Part shown: one piece after another, positions 11,440-21,700 of the stretch
Numbering within the stretch: position 1 is the stretch's first letter
How the letters are laid out: the number at the start of each line of letters is the position of its first letter
Assembly: GCA_964006375.1 (NCBI GenBank)
Contig: OZ023265.1
Span: 9,891,795-9,955,794, forward strand
Reading direction: 5' to 3'
DNA from: Tillus elongatus
Taxonomy: Eukaryota; Arthropoda; Insecta; Coleoptera; Cleridae
Length of the DNA: 64,000 bases
Program-made: the position numbers and the translations under genes
The notes under the pieces: generated by a model
Told to the model about the DNA's origin: nothing
Seen by the model: only the letters and a program-made list of their open reading frames with translations
The model's database searches: none

Positions 11440-13350
11440 CGCGCTGGCGCATTGAAAACGAAACAGACCGATTTGCGTCCAGAGAATTTTTTTTAAAAAA
11501 AACGCTGAAACACGTCAATTTTAATATTGAGGGGGACATGTTTCGACATAAAACTCAACTTTGTCACATCAACACGCTTAAAGGTGGTGATAACAACCCT
11601 TATATTTTAAATAGGGAACATGGGTCGAGTGTTACATCATTTGAAAGCTCTTTGTTTTCTGAATTCAGCACACTATTATTTTTGAAAGTTTTATCAATTC
11701 GTTTAAAAATTAGTCACAGTTGAAGTTGCAAGAACGTATTTATTTCATTCATTGTGATAAGAATGGCACTAATTAGTCAATTTTTCGTAAGAAAAACTAA
11801 AAAACAAAACCAAACGTTCCAAAATGTTTATTCAGTTAAGTAAGTGTTCAAATTGTTGACCACCAGCTTCCATACAAACGTACAAATTTTGTCCAAAACG
11901 AGCTCTGACATTCTGGAGCATTTGTGGAGTTATTAGACGGCATTCTTCAACAATGCGTCGTCATATTCTTCCAGAGATTCCGGTTCTGTTGCGAAAATTC
12001 TACTCTTTAAATGGCCCCATAAAAAAAAGTCTAAAGAAGTTAAATCCGGTGATCTAGGGCGCCACTCAATAGCCCTTCTACGCCCAATCCATTGCTCTGG
12101 AAACTCTCTGTTCAAAAACTCCCTAACACGTTGTGAAACATGCGGAGCAGCTCCATCTTGTTGAAACACTAATTGATTTTCTTGATAGCGATCATGCTTT
12201 TCAACAATGTCAATTAATAGAGGGTAAACGATATCTTCTAGTAACTCCAAATACGTTTCGCCACTCAAATTACCATCAAGAAAAATTAGTCCGATTAATC
12301 GGTTTTCAAAAATGCCAGTCCAGACATTCAATTTCTGTGGAGTTTGAGTGTGGACTTCGTGAAAATTTCTTGGATTATTATCTGCCCAATAACGACAATT
12401 ATGACGATTGACTGTAGAGTTTAGTAAAAACGTACACTCGTCTGAAAAACAGATATTGAACAGAAAGTTCCAGTTATCAGCTATTCGTGCAGTTATAAAC
12501 TCCAGCCGCCGATCAAAATCATCTTCATTCAGTTGTTGTACAAGATGAATTTTATATTGGTGAAATGTATGATTCAATATTCGCTGAATAGTTCTTCTTT
12601 TGATGTTTGAAAGAGTGGTTAATTTTCTCGTGCTCAAAGTTGGGTCTACAGCAATTTGTCCTAAAACTTCAATCTCAGTAGTCTCATTTCTAACCGGAAA
12701 TTCACGTTCAGGATCCCGTTTTTCGTTGGCTACTGAACCACTTTGTCGAAACTTTGCAACTAACTCCAAAATGTATTTTTTGTTAACATGTCTGTTCGGT
12801 TGTCGTTCATTAAACAAATTTGCGATACGGTTGGCACAGTCATCGCTTTTGAAAAAAAAAAAGAGTAATTATTTCAACTCTTTCTTCTACAGAATACACC
12901 ATTGTGAAATTAATTTTCGGTAGTACTATCAAGTATCAAACCGACCGATAAACTGAAATAATAAACCGCCTTTTTCTCATTCCGATAAGAAATGTTCTGA
13001 TAGTCAATTTTTTGTTTACAAACCAACAAAACATTGACTATCAGCCCATTTCTTATCGGAATGAGTGAAGTGCGTTTTTTTTTTATCTTCAACTGTGAAT
13101 AATTTTTAAACGAGTTGATAAAACTTCCAAAAAAATGAGTGTGCTGAATTCAGAAAAGAAAGAACTTTCAAATGATGTAACACTCGACCCATGTTCCCTA
13201 TTTAAAATATAAGGGTTGTTATCACCACCCTTAAGGGGCTGATGTGACAAAGTTGAGTTTTATGTCAAAACATGTCCCCCTCAATGTTAAATTGACGTGT
13301 TTCAGCGTTTCTTAAAAAAAATTTCTCTGGACGCAAATCAGTCTGTTTCG

Positions 13351-13351
<1 letters not shown>
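11440..13351 (-). mobile_element. DD41D (rosa-like) mariner transposon, copy 1
   Basis: Inverted terminal repeats of about 285 bp frame a minus-strand transposase gene. The left arm begins CGCTGGCGCATTGAAAACGA. The right arm stops at GTCTGTTTCG, about a dozen bases short, and passes straight into a (TA)n array. Both arms carry TTTGTCACATCA and GTGGTGATAACAACCC. Between the right arm and the gene is a long imperfect hairpin (CTTATCGGAATG / CATTCCGATAAG) near 12975-13065, also present in copy 2. Confidence 0.85.
11933..12902 (-). pseudogene. DD41D mariner transposase, frameshifted
   Basis: The protein begins [15 protein letters not shown] near 12902. A run of extra A residues near 12850 shifts the frame. 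From 12817 it continues with an HTH region ([18 protein letters not shown]), [12 protein letters not shown] (first Asp), VFQQDGAAPH (second Asp) and RSPDLTSLDFFLWG (third Asp). I count 41 residues between the second and third Asp, the DD41D spacing of rosa-like mariners. All three catalytic Asp remain, but the frameshift and a small deletion after RRLEF (CEVM in copy 2) make it non-functional. It ends LLKNAV, stop at 11933. Confidence 0.85.
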
Positions 13352-13431
<80 letters not shown>

Positions 13432-13442
13432 TGTGTGTGTGT
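13352..13442. repeat. (TA)n then (GT)n microsatellite
   Basis: About 38 TA units followed by a short GT run. It joins the truncated mariner end to a Helentron-like 3' end. Confidence 0.95.
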
Positions 13443-13577
13443 GTAAACATAAAAAATTTGAAACTGACCCCGGATATGTGTTCTAGGCGACTTAATTAAT
13501 GCTCATTTGAAGAAATTTTTCAAAATTCAAAAGTTGGGATCTCCTCATTAGTGATTTGTTAAAAGAAAATTCACTAA
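13443..13577 (+). mobile_element. Helentron-like element, 3' end only
   Basis: After the microsatellite come AAACATAAAAAATTTGAAAC, CCCCGGATATGTGTTCT, GCTCATTTGAAGAAATTT and a terminal hairpin with ATTAGTGA / TTCACTAA (about 13547-13576). The order and sequence match the complete copy at 56450-57930. The part left of the TA array is replaced by the mariner. Confidence 0.65.
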
Positions 13578-14090
13578 AATTGAGAGTCCTATCAGAAGCC
13601 CGGGCGCGCCTTGCTTTGCCTGTTTGTCTGCCTTATCGTTGCCTCTATTGTCTATGACCCTCATGTGCTAGAACCCATGCCTAGTGTCGCTTTGTTTTGA
13701 TTTCCTAGCTCTAGTGGGGTTTCTAGTAAGTTTCATACTATCTCAGCGGAAACTGATTTATTTAAATTCATTTGTGGATAAAAAATGTTAAACGCAGTAA
13801 TTTTTGAATTTTTTTAACGCCGTAAGTTTAGATTCCCTCCAGAAAACTTTCCATTACTTGCCCTCCCGTTAGGGAATGAAAATCCTGAAATTGCGCAAGC
13901 TCACACATAATCAATATCACCCACCAATTGCCCTTATCTTTTCCAACAACGCAGTAAACCTTTCTCTTTAATTTCATACAATATCCCAAATACGTCACTA
14001 ATATAATATTTACAGACATGTCCAGTTAACAAAAACTAATAAATCTGGATCTCGTCGCACAATCCCTGCATTTTCCGCGACGAAACAAGT
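13578..14090. other. Non-repetitive stretch without a clear gene
   Basis: It shares no obvious block with other parts of the window, and a GC-richer patch lies at 13595-13690. It immediately precedes the X-box-like site and may be unique host DNA upstream of the CNG gene. Confidence 0.4.
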
Positions 14091-14094
14091 GCTA

Positions 14095-14108
14095 GTTACC
14101 ATGGCAAC
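14095..14108. promoter_or_regulatory. Perfect RFX X-box-like palindrome
   Basis: GTTACCATGGCAAC is an exact inverted repeat of the X-box form GTTRCCATGGYAAC bound by RFX transcription factors, which control ciliary and sensory-neuron genes in animals. It lies about 90 bp upstream of a possible short first exon of the CNG channel gene and about 4 kb upstream of its first well-supported exon. Binding is inferred. Confidence 0.45.
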
Positions 14109-14196
14109 GTGTATGGTGTCAGTGTTTGTTGAATAAGAGATCTGCAGGACTAAAGGTGGCTCTCTGAATGACACGCAGGAGGTATTAATACACGAA

Positions 14197-14223
14197 ATGG
14201 AAACGATTTACCGGTTCAATAAG
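14197..14223 (+). CDS. Candidate upstream coding exon of the CNG channel gene
   Basis: An open frame from ATG 14197 reads METIYRFNK and ends exactly at AAG|GTAAAC, a plausible donor, in phase 0. The acceptor at 18056-18057 (CAG) opens exon 18058 with AGA ATG GTG, also in phase 0, so joining gives METIYRFNK-R-MVYPEK. The frame is also open upstream of the ATG as far as a TAA near 14136. A nine-codon exon is too short for protein similarity to support. The coding sequence could equally start at ATG 18061. Confidence 0.3.
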
Positions 14224-14650
14224 GTAAACATGAATGCTCAATCTTAATAACATAAGCCATTTTATTGCCTCAGTCATCCTTATTTAGTACTAATTTATTT
14301 AATGAATGTTTGTATTCGTATCGTTGGTTCATTCGCGTCTTAATTGCAAGAGGCTAAGTGGTGACCAACGGAGTTAATTTTCTTGGTAACGTAATATTGT
14401 TTGCAGTGCAATGAGTTTTTCGAGCCTGCTAGTTATTTCTTATTAGGCCCGTACTAAGTAAGTTTAAGCAGGTAATATATTTTTAGCTGAACAAGAGTGA
14501 GTCTGCAAATAACTTGATGTTAGCTCTTTTATTTAACAAATTTTAATGTTGCATCAGCACTTTTAGCTCTAGCTACGACCAAATTGTTGTCACAAAAATC
14601 ACTGATCTCTTAATCGCCTTGCCTCAAAGATCGTTAAATTAAGTTTGAAC

Positions 14651-14828
14651 GCAGAAAGTGCGTTATAGTAACGAATTTTCATAGAAATTATTTTTATTCA
14701 GAAAAAAAATAGTTCAACAGTTATCAGATTTAAAAGGATGAGTAAAAAAATTAGATATACATTGTTTTAGCGAATTTTCATTAAGAAAAATTCGATAAAA
14801 GAGAGGTCACGATGAGAAATTTTTATAT

Positions 14829-14893
<65 letters not shown>

Positions 14894-15080
14894 GTATGTA
14901 TGTATGTATCCGAGCGAAAACTCAAAAAATACGAAACTGATTTCAATCAAACTAGGCAAAAATCTTGTTTGGGCGAAAACCGAGGTCGAGTACATTAATC
15001 AGCCTTTATCCTCAAGTTTTTCCGGTGGAAAATCGGGGAAAACTTCTTGAAAACGCTATATTTTTGTAAGTACCAGAGTA
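14651..15080 (-). mobile_element. Helentron-like element fragment, inverted
   Basis: Reading from right to left: a block related to TTTTCCGGTGGAAAATCGGG (about 15018), TTTTTTGAGTTTTCGCTCGG, the TA array at 14832-14890 with its TATG-rich edge, and a hairpin GCGAATTTTCATTAAGAAAA (about 14770) matching the family 3' hairpin. A divergent dispersed motif (AAGTGCGTTATAGTAACGAA) lies just outside at 14658-14677. More diverged than the 45-58 kb copies. Confidence 0.5.
14832..14909. repeat. (TA)n with (TATG)n edge
   Basis: About 29 TA units, then TATGTATGTATGTATGTA. Confidence 0.95.
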
Positions 15081-15767
15081 ACTGGAATGAGGCTTTACAT
15101 GTGGCTAGAAATAGTGCAAATAAACCTATGTTGTGAATTTTAAGTAATTTGCTTCACAATATTTAGAGATTTTCCAAATTGAAAATAAAATCCCAAAGAC
15201 ATGCGTTGAAACCACTTAGTGGTTGAAGTTCCATGCCTGACAGACACAGCAGTTAACTGTCACGCGTAGAGTGATTCATACAACAGGTATGAACCATACA
15301 TCAACGGTAACCAAACCAAATATATACCAGGCATTAAACATAATACCCGAACCAACAATCGTGAAATCTCGGCCGCAATTATGGAAAATGACAGACGACA
15401 TAAAATTAAAATTTTGAAAAGTAATTGTTATTTAACTGGGGGATTCAATCAATTATTAGTAGACACTATATTTGTAGCTTTATGAACGGCCTCAAATACA
15501 GTTTTAGCGCAGCATAGATATATTATGCTGTCGTATAATATACTAGAAATGTAAACAAAATTAAGCCAAGTCTCCATAAAAATGATTCTATAATAGTTTC
15601 TTTTATCTTTAAACTTAAGACGTCATATAAGACCGAAACAGTCGTGTAATGTGTTTCAATGGTAATTCTACTAATTCTGTAGTTAATTACGTGTACCTTG
15701 AATATAATATCCCGGGCATGAAGCCAATCTAAGGTGTCACGCAAATAAAACGTTGGTTAAAGTATAC

Positions 15768-15838
15768 TTAGATGGCGCCGGGGACAGCATCGTTGCCTCC
15801 TAAGCAGAAGGTTACGCGATCGAATCCAGCTTGATGGA
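15768..15838 (+). repeat. tRNA-like sequence, possible SINE head
   Basis: GATGGCGCCGGGGACAGCAT fits a tRNA A-box region, and GATCGAATCCAG about 45 bp later fits a B box. The arms do not fold well by eye and no second copy was found, so a functional tRNA is unlikely. The flanks 15081-15767 and 15839-16320 show no gene, apart from a short stretch near 16110-16200 recalling the inverted Helentron-like 3' end. Confidence 0.3.
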
Positions 15839-16329
15839 TGTATGTTTATTTATGTTTTATTTTGACATTTGGAGAAACAATAGTGCACAGATTTCATACG
15901 TTTTGAACAAGATCTCATTTTTGTTTAAAACGCCTGAATAAGTTCGTCACCTTTGAGTCTGAAATTATAATTTTGTTATTGTTGATATTGAAAAAAACAG
16001 CTAGACTGGGTGACTAAACCGAATTCATACTGACGATTAATAAGGAAAAATAACTGCTACGTTTATAATTTGGCAGATACTTTACTATTAGTTAATTTGT
16101 ATTTTAAAAAATTCACTAATAGAGAGTTATCGATGGTGAGACTTTGCAAACATTTTTTCAAATGAGCGCGAACTAGGACCCCTAGAACCCATATAAATAA
16201 AATACCTGAAGAAGTCACTGGCAAATATCCTAGTTTAAAACTTAACAATTTTGACATTACGTTCTAAATTTACAATCTAATAATATTTATCTCGATTCCT
16301 TTGGGTTAATTAAGATTTGGAATTACTTT

Positions 16330-17420
16330 AAAAAGGGGTCTAGAATGTGCAACCGCATAGTAAAAAATCTTGCTAAAATGTGGCCCGAATTGAAGCTAGT
16401 CAATGGAAAACCTCGCCATTAGTAGAGTCAAGAATCCGTAGAGAGATCAGACCAAGATGTAAGGGACATTCTGCTTATATGGTTGGCTGACCGAAACACA
16501 ACGAAATGGCATGAAGGGATGCGATTTGTTCAAAACAATAAAAATCGTTCTGTGCGTGCATGAATAACTAAACGTCCTGATGAAGGTATGTACAACACGC
16601 CACAAAGGATCGGTCTGAAGGATTCGTCACTTTCTAAGGAACTCCTGTCCAACACTGAAAGAGAAGATGAACTACAAAAGTTGTGCGATCAGAAGAATTC
16701 AGACGAACGTGAAGATGAACATTTGCGTCTAGTTGAGGAAGATAGTTTGACAAACAGAAGGAACACTGAAGATAAACAATAGAAAAATTTGTGTACAATA
16801 TGCAAAAAAGAAATTTCAGATACTCATAGATGTTCAGTGTGTGGCTTACCTGTTTATATCACCTGCTGGAAAGCTAACATAGGAAATGCAAAGGGTGAAC
16901 AGAGCATTACATGTAACCGATGTTTCCTAAGTGAAAAAATAAGAAGTGTACTGGACGAGGCTAAGGGTTGACTGGAAAAGCAAGCCGAGAAAATGATTGC
17001 CCTTTCGAATTCAAAGTTACCACCCATTGATGTAAGAAGAACTGTTATTGTGCGAGCAACTGACATTGACAGAAGTAGATTTTGGACTTTCTCAGTTTGG
17101 TAGGTAATACATTCACATCAGCTATTTAACATAATTTTTTATCCATTTTCAGGAACGAAAAATGGTACTTTGCAATCGGTGTATTACCGTATTGAGTTTA
17201 TATTAGACAACTGTAACTTTATTGATGTTTCATCTGTTCCGTCAATGTCTTTATATCTCCGAACTGCTTCTGGTTTAGCATGTGGATCGAAACAGGCCTT
17301 CATACAGTGTAATTTCAAACGCTATTACGTCGAAAAAAATACGCGTGTAAACCAAGAAAGTGGCATGTAACAGCAAATGTCACAACAATAGTTCGTGTAA
17401 AAATAAATACATGTAGGTAT
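16330..17420 (+). pseudogene. KRBA2-type integrase transposon remnant (C-terminal part)
   Basis: Across several frames the sequence reads LAKMWPELKLVNGKPRH, then SQESVERSDQDV...TTKWHEGMRFVQNNKNR, the end of a DDE integrase core (the SQGSVERANQD motif). Then come RIGLKDSSLSKELLSN, a zinc-binding stretch CTICKKEISDTHRCSVCGLP, LEKQAEKMIALSNSK, and a cysteine-rich tail ending CNSKCHNNSSCKNK near 17405. This order matches the C-terminal half of the integrase proteins related to vertebrate KRBA2, derived from Ginger-like or retroviral-type integrases. The catalytic N-terminal part is missing. Stops at 16423, 16780 and 16970 and frameshifts show that it is dead. Similarity is recalled from the family, not computed. 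Confidence 0.7.
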
Positions 17421-17996
<576 letters not shown>

Positions 17997-18057
17997 TTTA
18001 GATTTTCTTAATTTTAAGCATTGTTCTCATTTCTCTACAATCCACTTTTTTTTACAG

Positions 18058-18275
18058 AGAATGGTGTACCCAGAGAAATTAACCCTTGACCAAGTCAACC
18101 GAACACATCCAGCTCAATCTGCTTCATCATGGTGTAGTCAACCATTAGAACAGACTAGCAATAACGTCACTCTTAGCATGACTGTCATCAGAAAAAATCG
18201 TAATCACAATAACAATAATAACAACAACATAAGAAGAAATAATTCTAGCTCCTCCGAAGGAGAAGATGCTTCCTT
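18058..18275 (+). CDS. CNG beta exon: N-terminal cytoplasmic region
   Basis: Acceptor TTTTTTTTACAG ends at 18057 and donor TT|GTGAGT begins at 18276. ATG 18061 is the first in-frame Met in this exon. It encodes [20 protein letters not shown], a Ser/Asn-rich stretch with an AAC/AAT codon repeat, and [11 protein letters not shown]. It ends after two bases of a Leu codon completed by G at 20631. This region is poorly conserved between CNG channels, so support comes from phase, splice sites and position. Confidence 0.75.
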
Positions 18276-18708
18276 GTGAGTATTATCAATTCCTTTACAA
18301 TGAAAGTATATACAGGGTCCTGATTATGCTTCAAAAAATTGGGGTCTGAGTTACCCTCGAAAAAATATTGGGGGTAGTTTGTGTAACATTTTTCAATTTA
18401 AGGTCGTGATAATGAGGTCCAGGGTGTTAAAGTTGGTACGCTTAAAGCGATTTTCCTTTATTCTTTTTCTTTTCAAAAAACCAAAATCGTTGAATAACCT
18501 TCCTCAGCACCATAGAGAGTAATCAAACCGCATTTTAATAAGAAACATTACTCGCCACCAAAGTTTGCAAGAATTTTGTCTTTGAAGGCTTCAACTTATA
18601 AGTTATAGTTTTGCATTGTGATGGAAAGTGCACGTCACAAAGTTTAAGTGGTCGTCTACTAAGCAAGCGTTAATCTTTTAGCGATTTTTTTTTTAAAGTC
18701 GCTAATGA

Positions 18709-18785
<77 letters not shown>

Positions 18786-21700
18786 ACCGATAACTCAAAA
18801 AATAATGGACCGATCTTGATCAAATTTGGTGAGTACCTTCCTTTTGCAAGTGGCTTGGATAAGTTCGTTAGCCAGGAAAATCAGACCAGATGTTCCCGGA
18901 AAATTTTGTGTTTTCCTTCTAAAAAAATTCATATCTCCGTAAATAACAAAGCAACCAAATTTGGTACGCGTGTTTGTATTATAAAAAGTGAACTCTGTAC
19001 CAAAATTTAGGTCTCTAGCTTTAAAGACAACGAAGTTATGGGCAGTTAAAGAAATAAATTTTGGAGTTTTCCTCAAAACGTCAAACTCACAATTTTAAAC
19101 GTCAAAATTGGCAATGTTTAGGCAAATAATGTGAAACAAATACCGATTATGAAAAAAAAAAAGTTGTAGGAAGAGTGTTCTGCAAACCCTTAAGTTTCAG
19201 ATTCAACCGTCATTGCCCTTCATTTTTCTAAAATATTTACAAAATATCCATTTCAAATAGACCCTTTCTTTGATGCTTTGGCTGTCAGTTTAGTTAAATT
19301 TGGTGGCTTTTTCGATATTTATTTGTAGGTTTAGTAAAGTTTATGGTTTAACGGTCTATAATTTTTTTTAGCTAATTTTCGTAGAACAAATTTGTTAGTG
19401 CATTTTTGCATTTTTATCGAAATATAATGCGTTTATAAGAAAAAAATCTGGACGCGGTAAGTTCGTTTTGGTAGCGAATTTTCGGTAAATTTGCAGATTA
19501 GCCCCCGAACGCTTTTCAAAACACTGTTTTCAGAAACCTGTCTAGGGCCCCCCTGAATCCACAAACCCCAAAAAAATTTCTTGTTCATACCCCCAAGGAA
19601 GTTACGGGACCAGTAGTGAGTAGGGGTGCATAATTTTTTTTAGCTAAATTTCGTAGAACAAATTCGTTAATGCATTTTTGCATTTTTAATCGAAATATGA
19701 TGCGTTTGTAAGAAAAAAATCTGGACGCAGTAAGTGCGTTTTGGTAGCGAATTTTCGGTAAATTTGCAGTTTAGCTCCCGAACACTTTTCGAAAAACTGT
19801 TTTCAGAAACCTGCCTAGAATCCACAAACCCCAAGAAAAATTTCTTGTTTACACCCCCCAAGGAAATTACGGGACCAGAAGTGAGTAGGGGTGCTGAGCG
19901 GGGTAAGTAATAAAAAGGAAATATGAGCAGGAAATTCGAATAAAGCGGGCTTGAAAGCTGTCTTTTTAACATCTTGAAGCCATATCCCCCTTAAACCCTG
20001 CCTACCCCGCACAGCACCCGTATCCACTCCCAGTCCCGTAACTTCCTTGGGGGGTGTGAACAAGAAATTTTTCTTGTGGTTTCTGCATCCAGGTTGGGTC
20101 CTCGTAATGTTTCTGAAAACAATTTGTTGAAAGGCGTTCGGGAGCTAATCTGCAAATTTACCGAATTTTCATTAAATCCTTCAAAAATTCAATAACTCAA
20201 TTTGCTATTAACGTAAGCTTTGTTGGTTAGAAAACCAACATTTAAGTTTATTTTCGGAAAACTTTTGTATATTTTCAAACCATAAGTAATTTTGATAAAA
20301 TATAGTACATTGTTTCTACTACATAGGCTATACCGGTAATCAGATTGATGCCTGCTCGCATTTGCTATTAAAAAGATTTTTATGGAATTTCACTTCCATA
20401 ACACATTTGCTGCATCTAGACTTTTGAAAAATGTTTTTATATTTTCAAACAATAAATTGGTACATTGTTTCTACTATATAGGCAAACAAGTTTGATGCCT
20501 GCTTTCATCAAAGAAAGACATTTGCTATTAAAAATATTTTAAAGAAAATGCGCTACCATAACGCACTTGCTGCGTCCAGAGATTTTTTTATATTGTCTCA
20601 TAAATTTGTAATGCATGTTTTTGGTTTTAGGTCAGCAAATAGACAATTTATCCAGGACCGAATCCGCCACTTAATCGACGCCTTCTCCACCCGCACCGAA
20701 GCAGCCAGAGAACGTTTAGAAACACCAGCAACGCCATCTTCAATCGGCAGCAGGGAAACTGTAGAGCCTGCCATTTGTAAACCGAAACTTAGCTCAACAT
20801 TTTCAGAAAAAGACTTAAACGTACCACCGAAGACTAAACTAGAAAACGAAGAACCGTTCGACGATATCAACAACTTAGACAAAACTTCCATTGACCCAAA
20901 TGGGAAGGTTTATGTCACATGGATGTCCATAGCAGCTTTCGCGGTGTTATACAACACTTGGGTTATACCCCTGAGAAGTACTTTTCCATATCAGAAACCT
21001 GAAAATAGGGCGGTATGGATGACGTTTGATTATATCGCTGATCTTATATATCTTGTGGATATGGTTGTGATACAGCCTAGAGTTAGATATTTAGATGAGG
21101 GTTTTTGGGTCACAGATAAAAAGCTGCTAAGAAGAAATTATGTCAGGAAAAAAGAATTTAAGGCAAGTATCTCTCATTTTTTTTATCCTCTTGTTTTCAG
21201 TTTCCATTAGCAAGCATATTTTCTCTTCTACTTCTGTTAGCACACTTTTTTTGTCTCTCTATCTATGTAAGACTCGATGCATTTTCGCAACAATTAGAAC
21301 CGTAGACCGGTTACGCTCTCATTAGAGCTCTTCAGTACGGCATACTAATTGCAGCAAAAATTCATCGAAAATAATACGGCTATCGTATAGCCAGTCTTAA
21401 AATACTCAGTAAGTGGTGGACGTGCCGCCACCTAGTTGCGGAACCGAGTAGTATGCTGTCACGCCAGCTCCCAATAACACAAATTGTAAAAAATAAAGAC
21501 TGGATACAGCTAACTAAAAATTCAGAAAATTGTCAGCCCTGGCCCATTTCTACCCCAATATAGGGACAAAGTATGTAAGACTCGTGCATATTCGCAACAA
21601 TTAGAACCGTAGATCGGTTTCGCTCTCATTAGAGCTCTTCAGTACGGCATACTAATTGCAGCAAAAATTCATCGAAAATAATACGGCTATCGTATAGCCA

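Larger units (their letters stand above)
18678..20580 (-). mobile_element. Composite Helentron-like element, inverted, within a CNG intron
   Basis: At the left is the terminal hairpin (TAGCGATTTT / AAAGTCGCTA, about 18678-18703), directly followed by the TA array. Then come the blocks CCGACCGATAACTCAAAAAA, TAAGTTCGTTAGCCAGGAAA and the internal block with AACGTCAAAATTGGCAATGT. The right end is the inverted dispersed motif CTACCATAACGCACTTGCTG near 20552-20571. In the middle are two tandem ~270-bp units and a third inverted one. It ends only about 50 bp before the next CNG exon. Confidence 0.6.

Noticed and set aside
21600..21650. Hammerhead-like CTAATGA...GAAACCGATCTACGG on the minus strand of the 307-bp repeat
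   Set aside because: The core G is A, stem II is nearly absent and no stem I pairs, so a retrozyme origin of the fold-back element is not supported.
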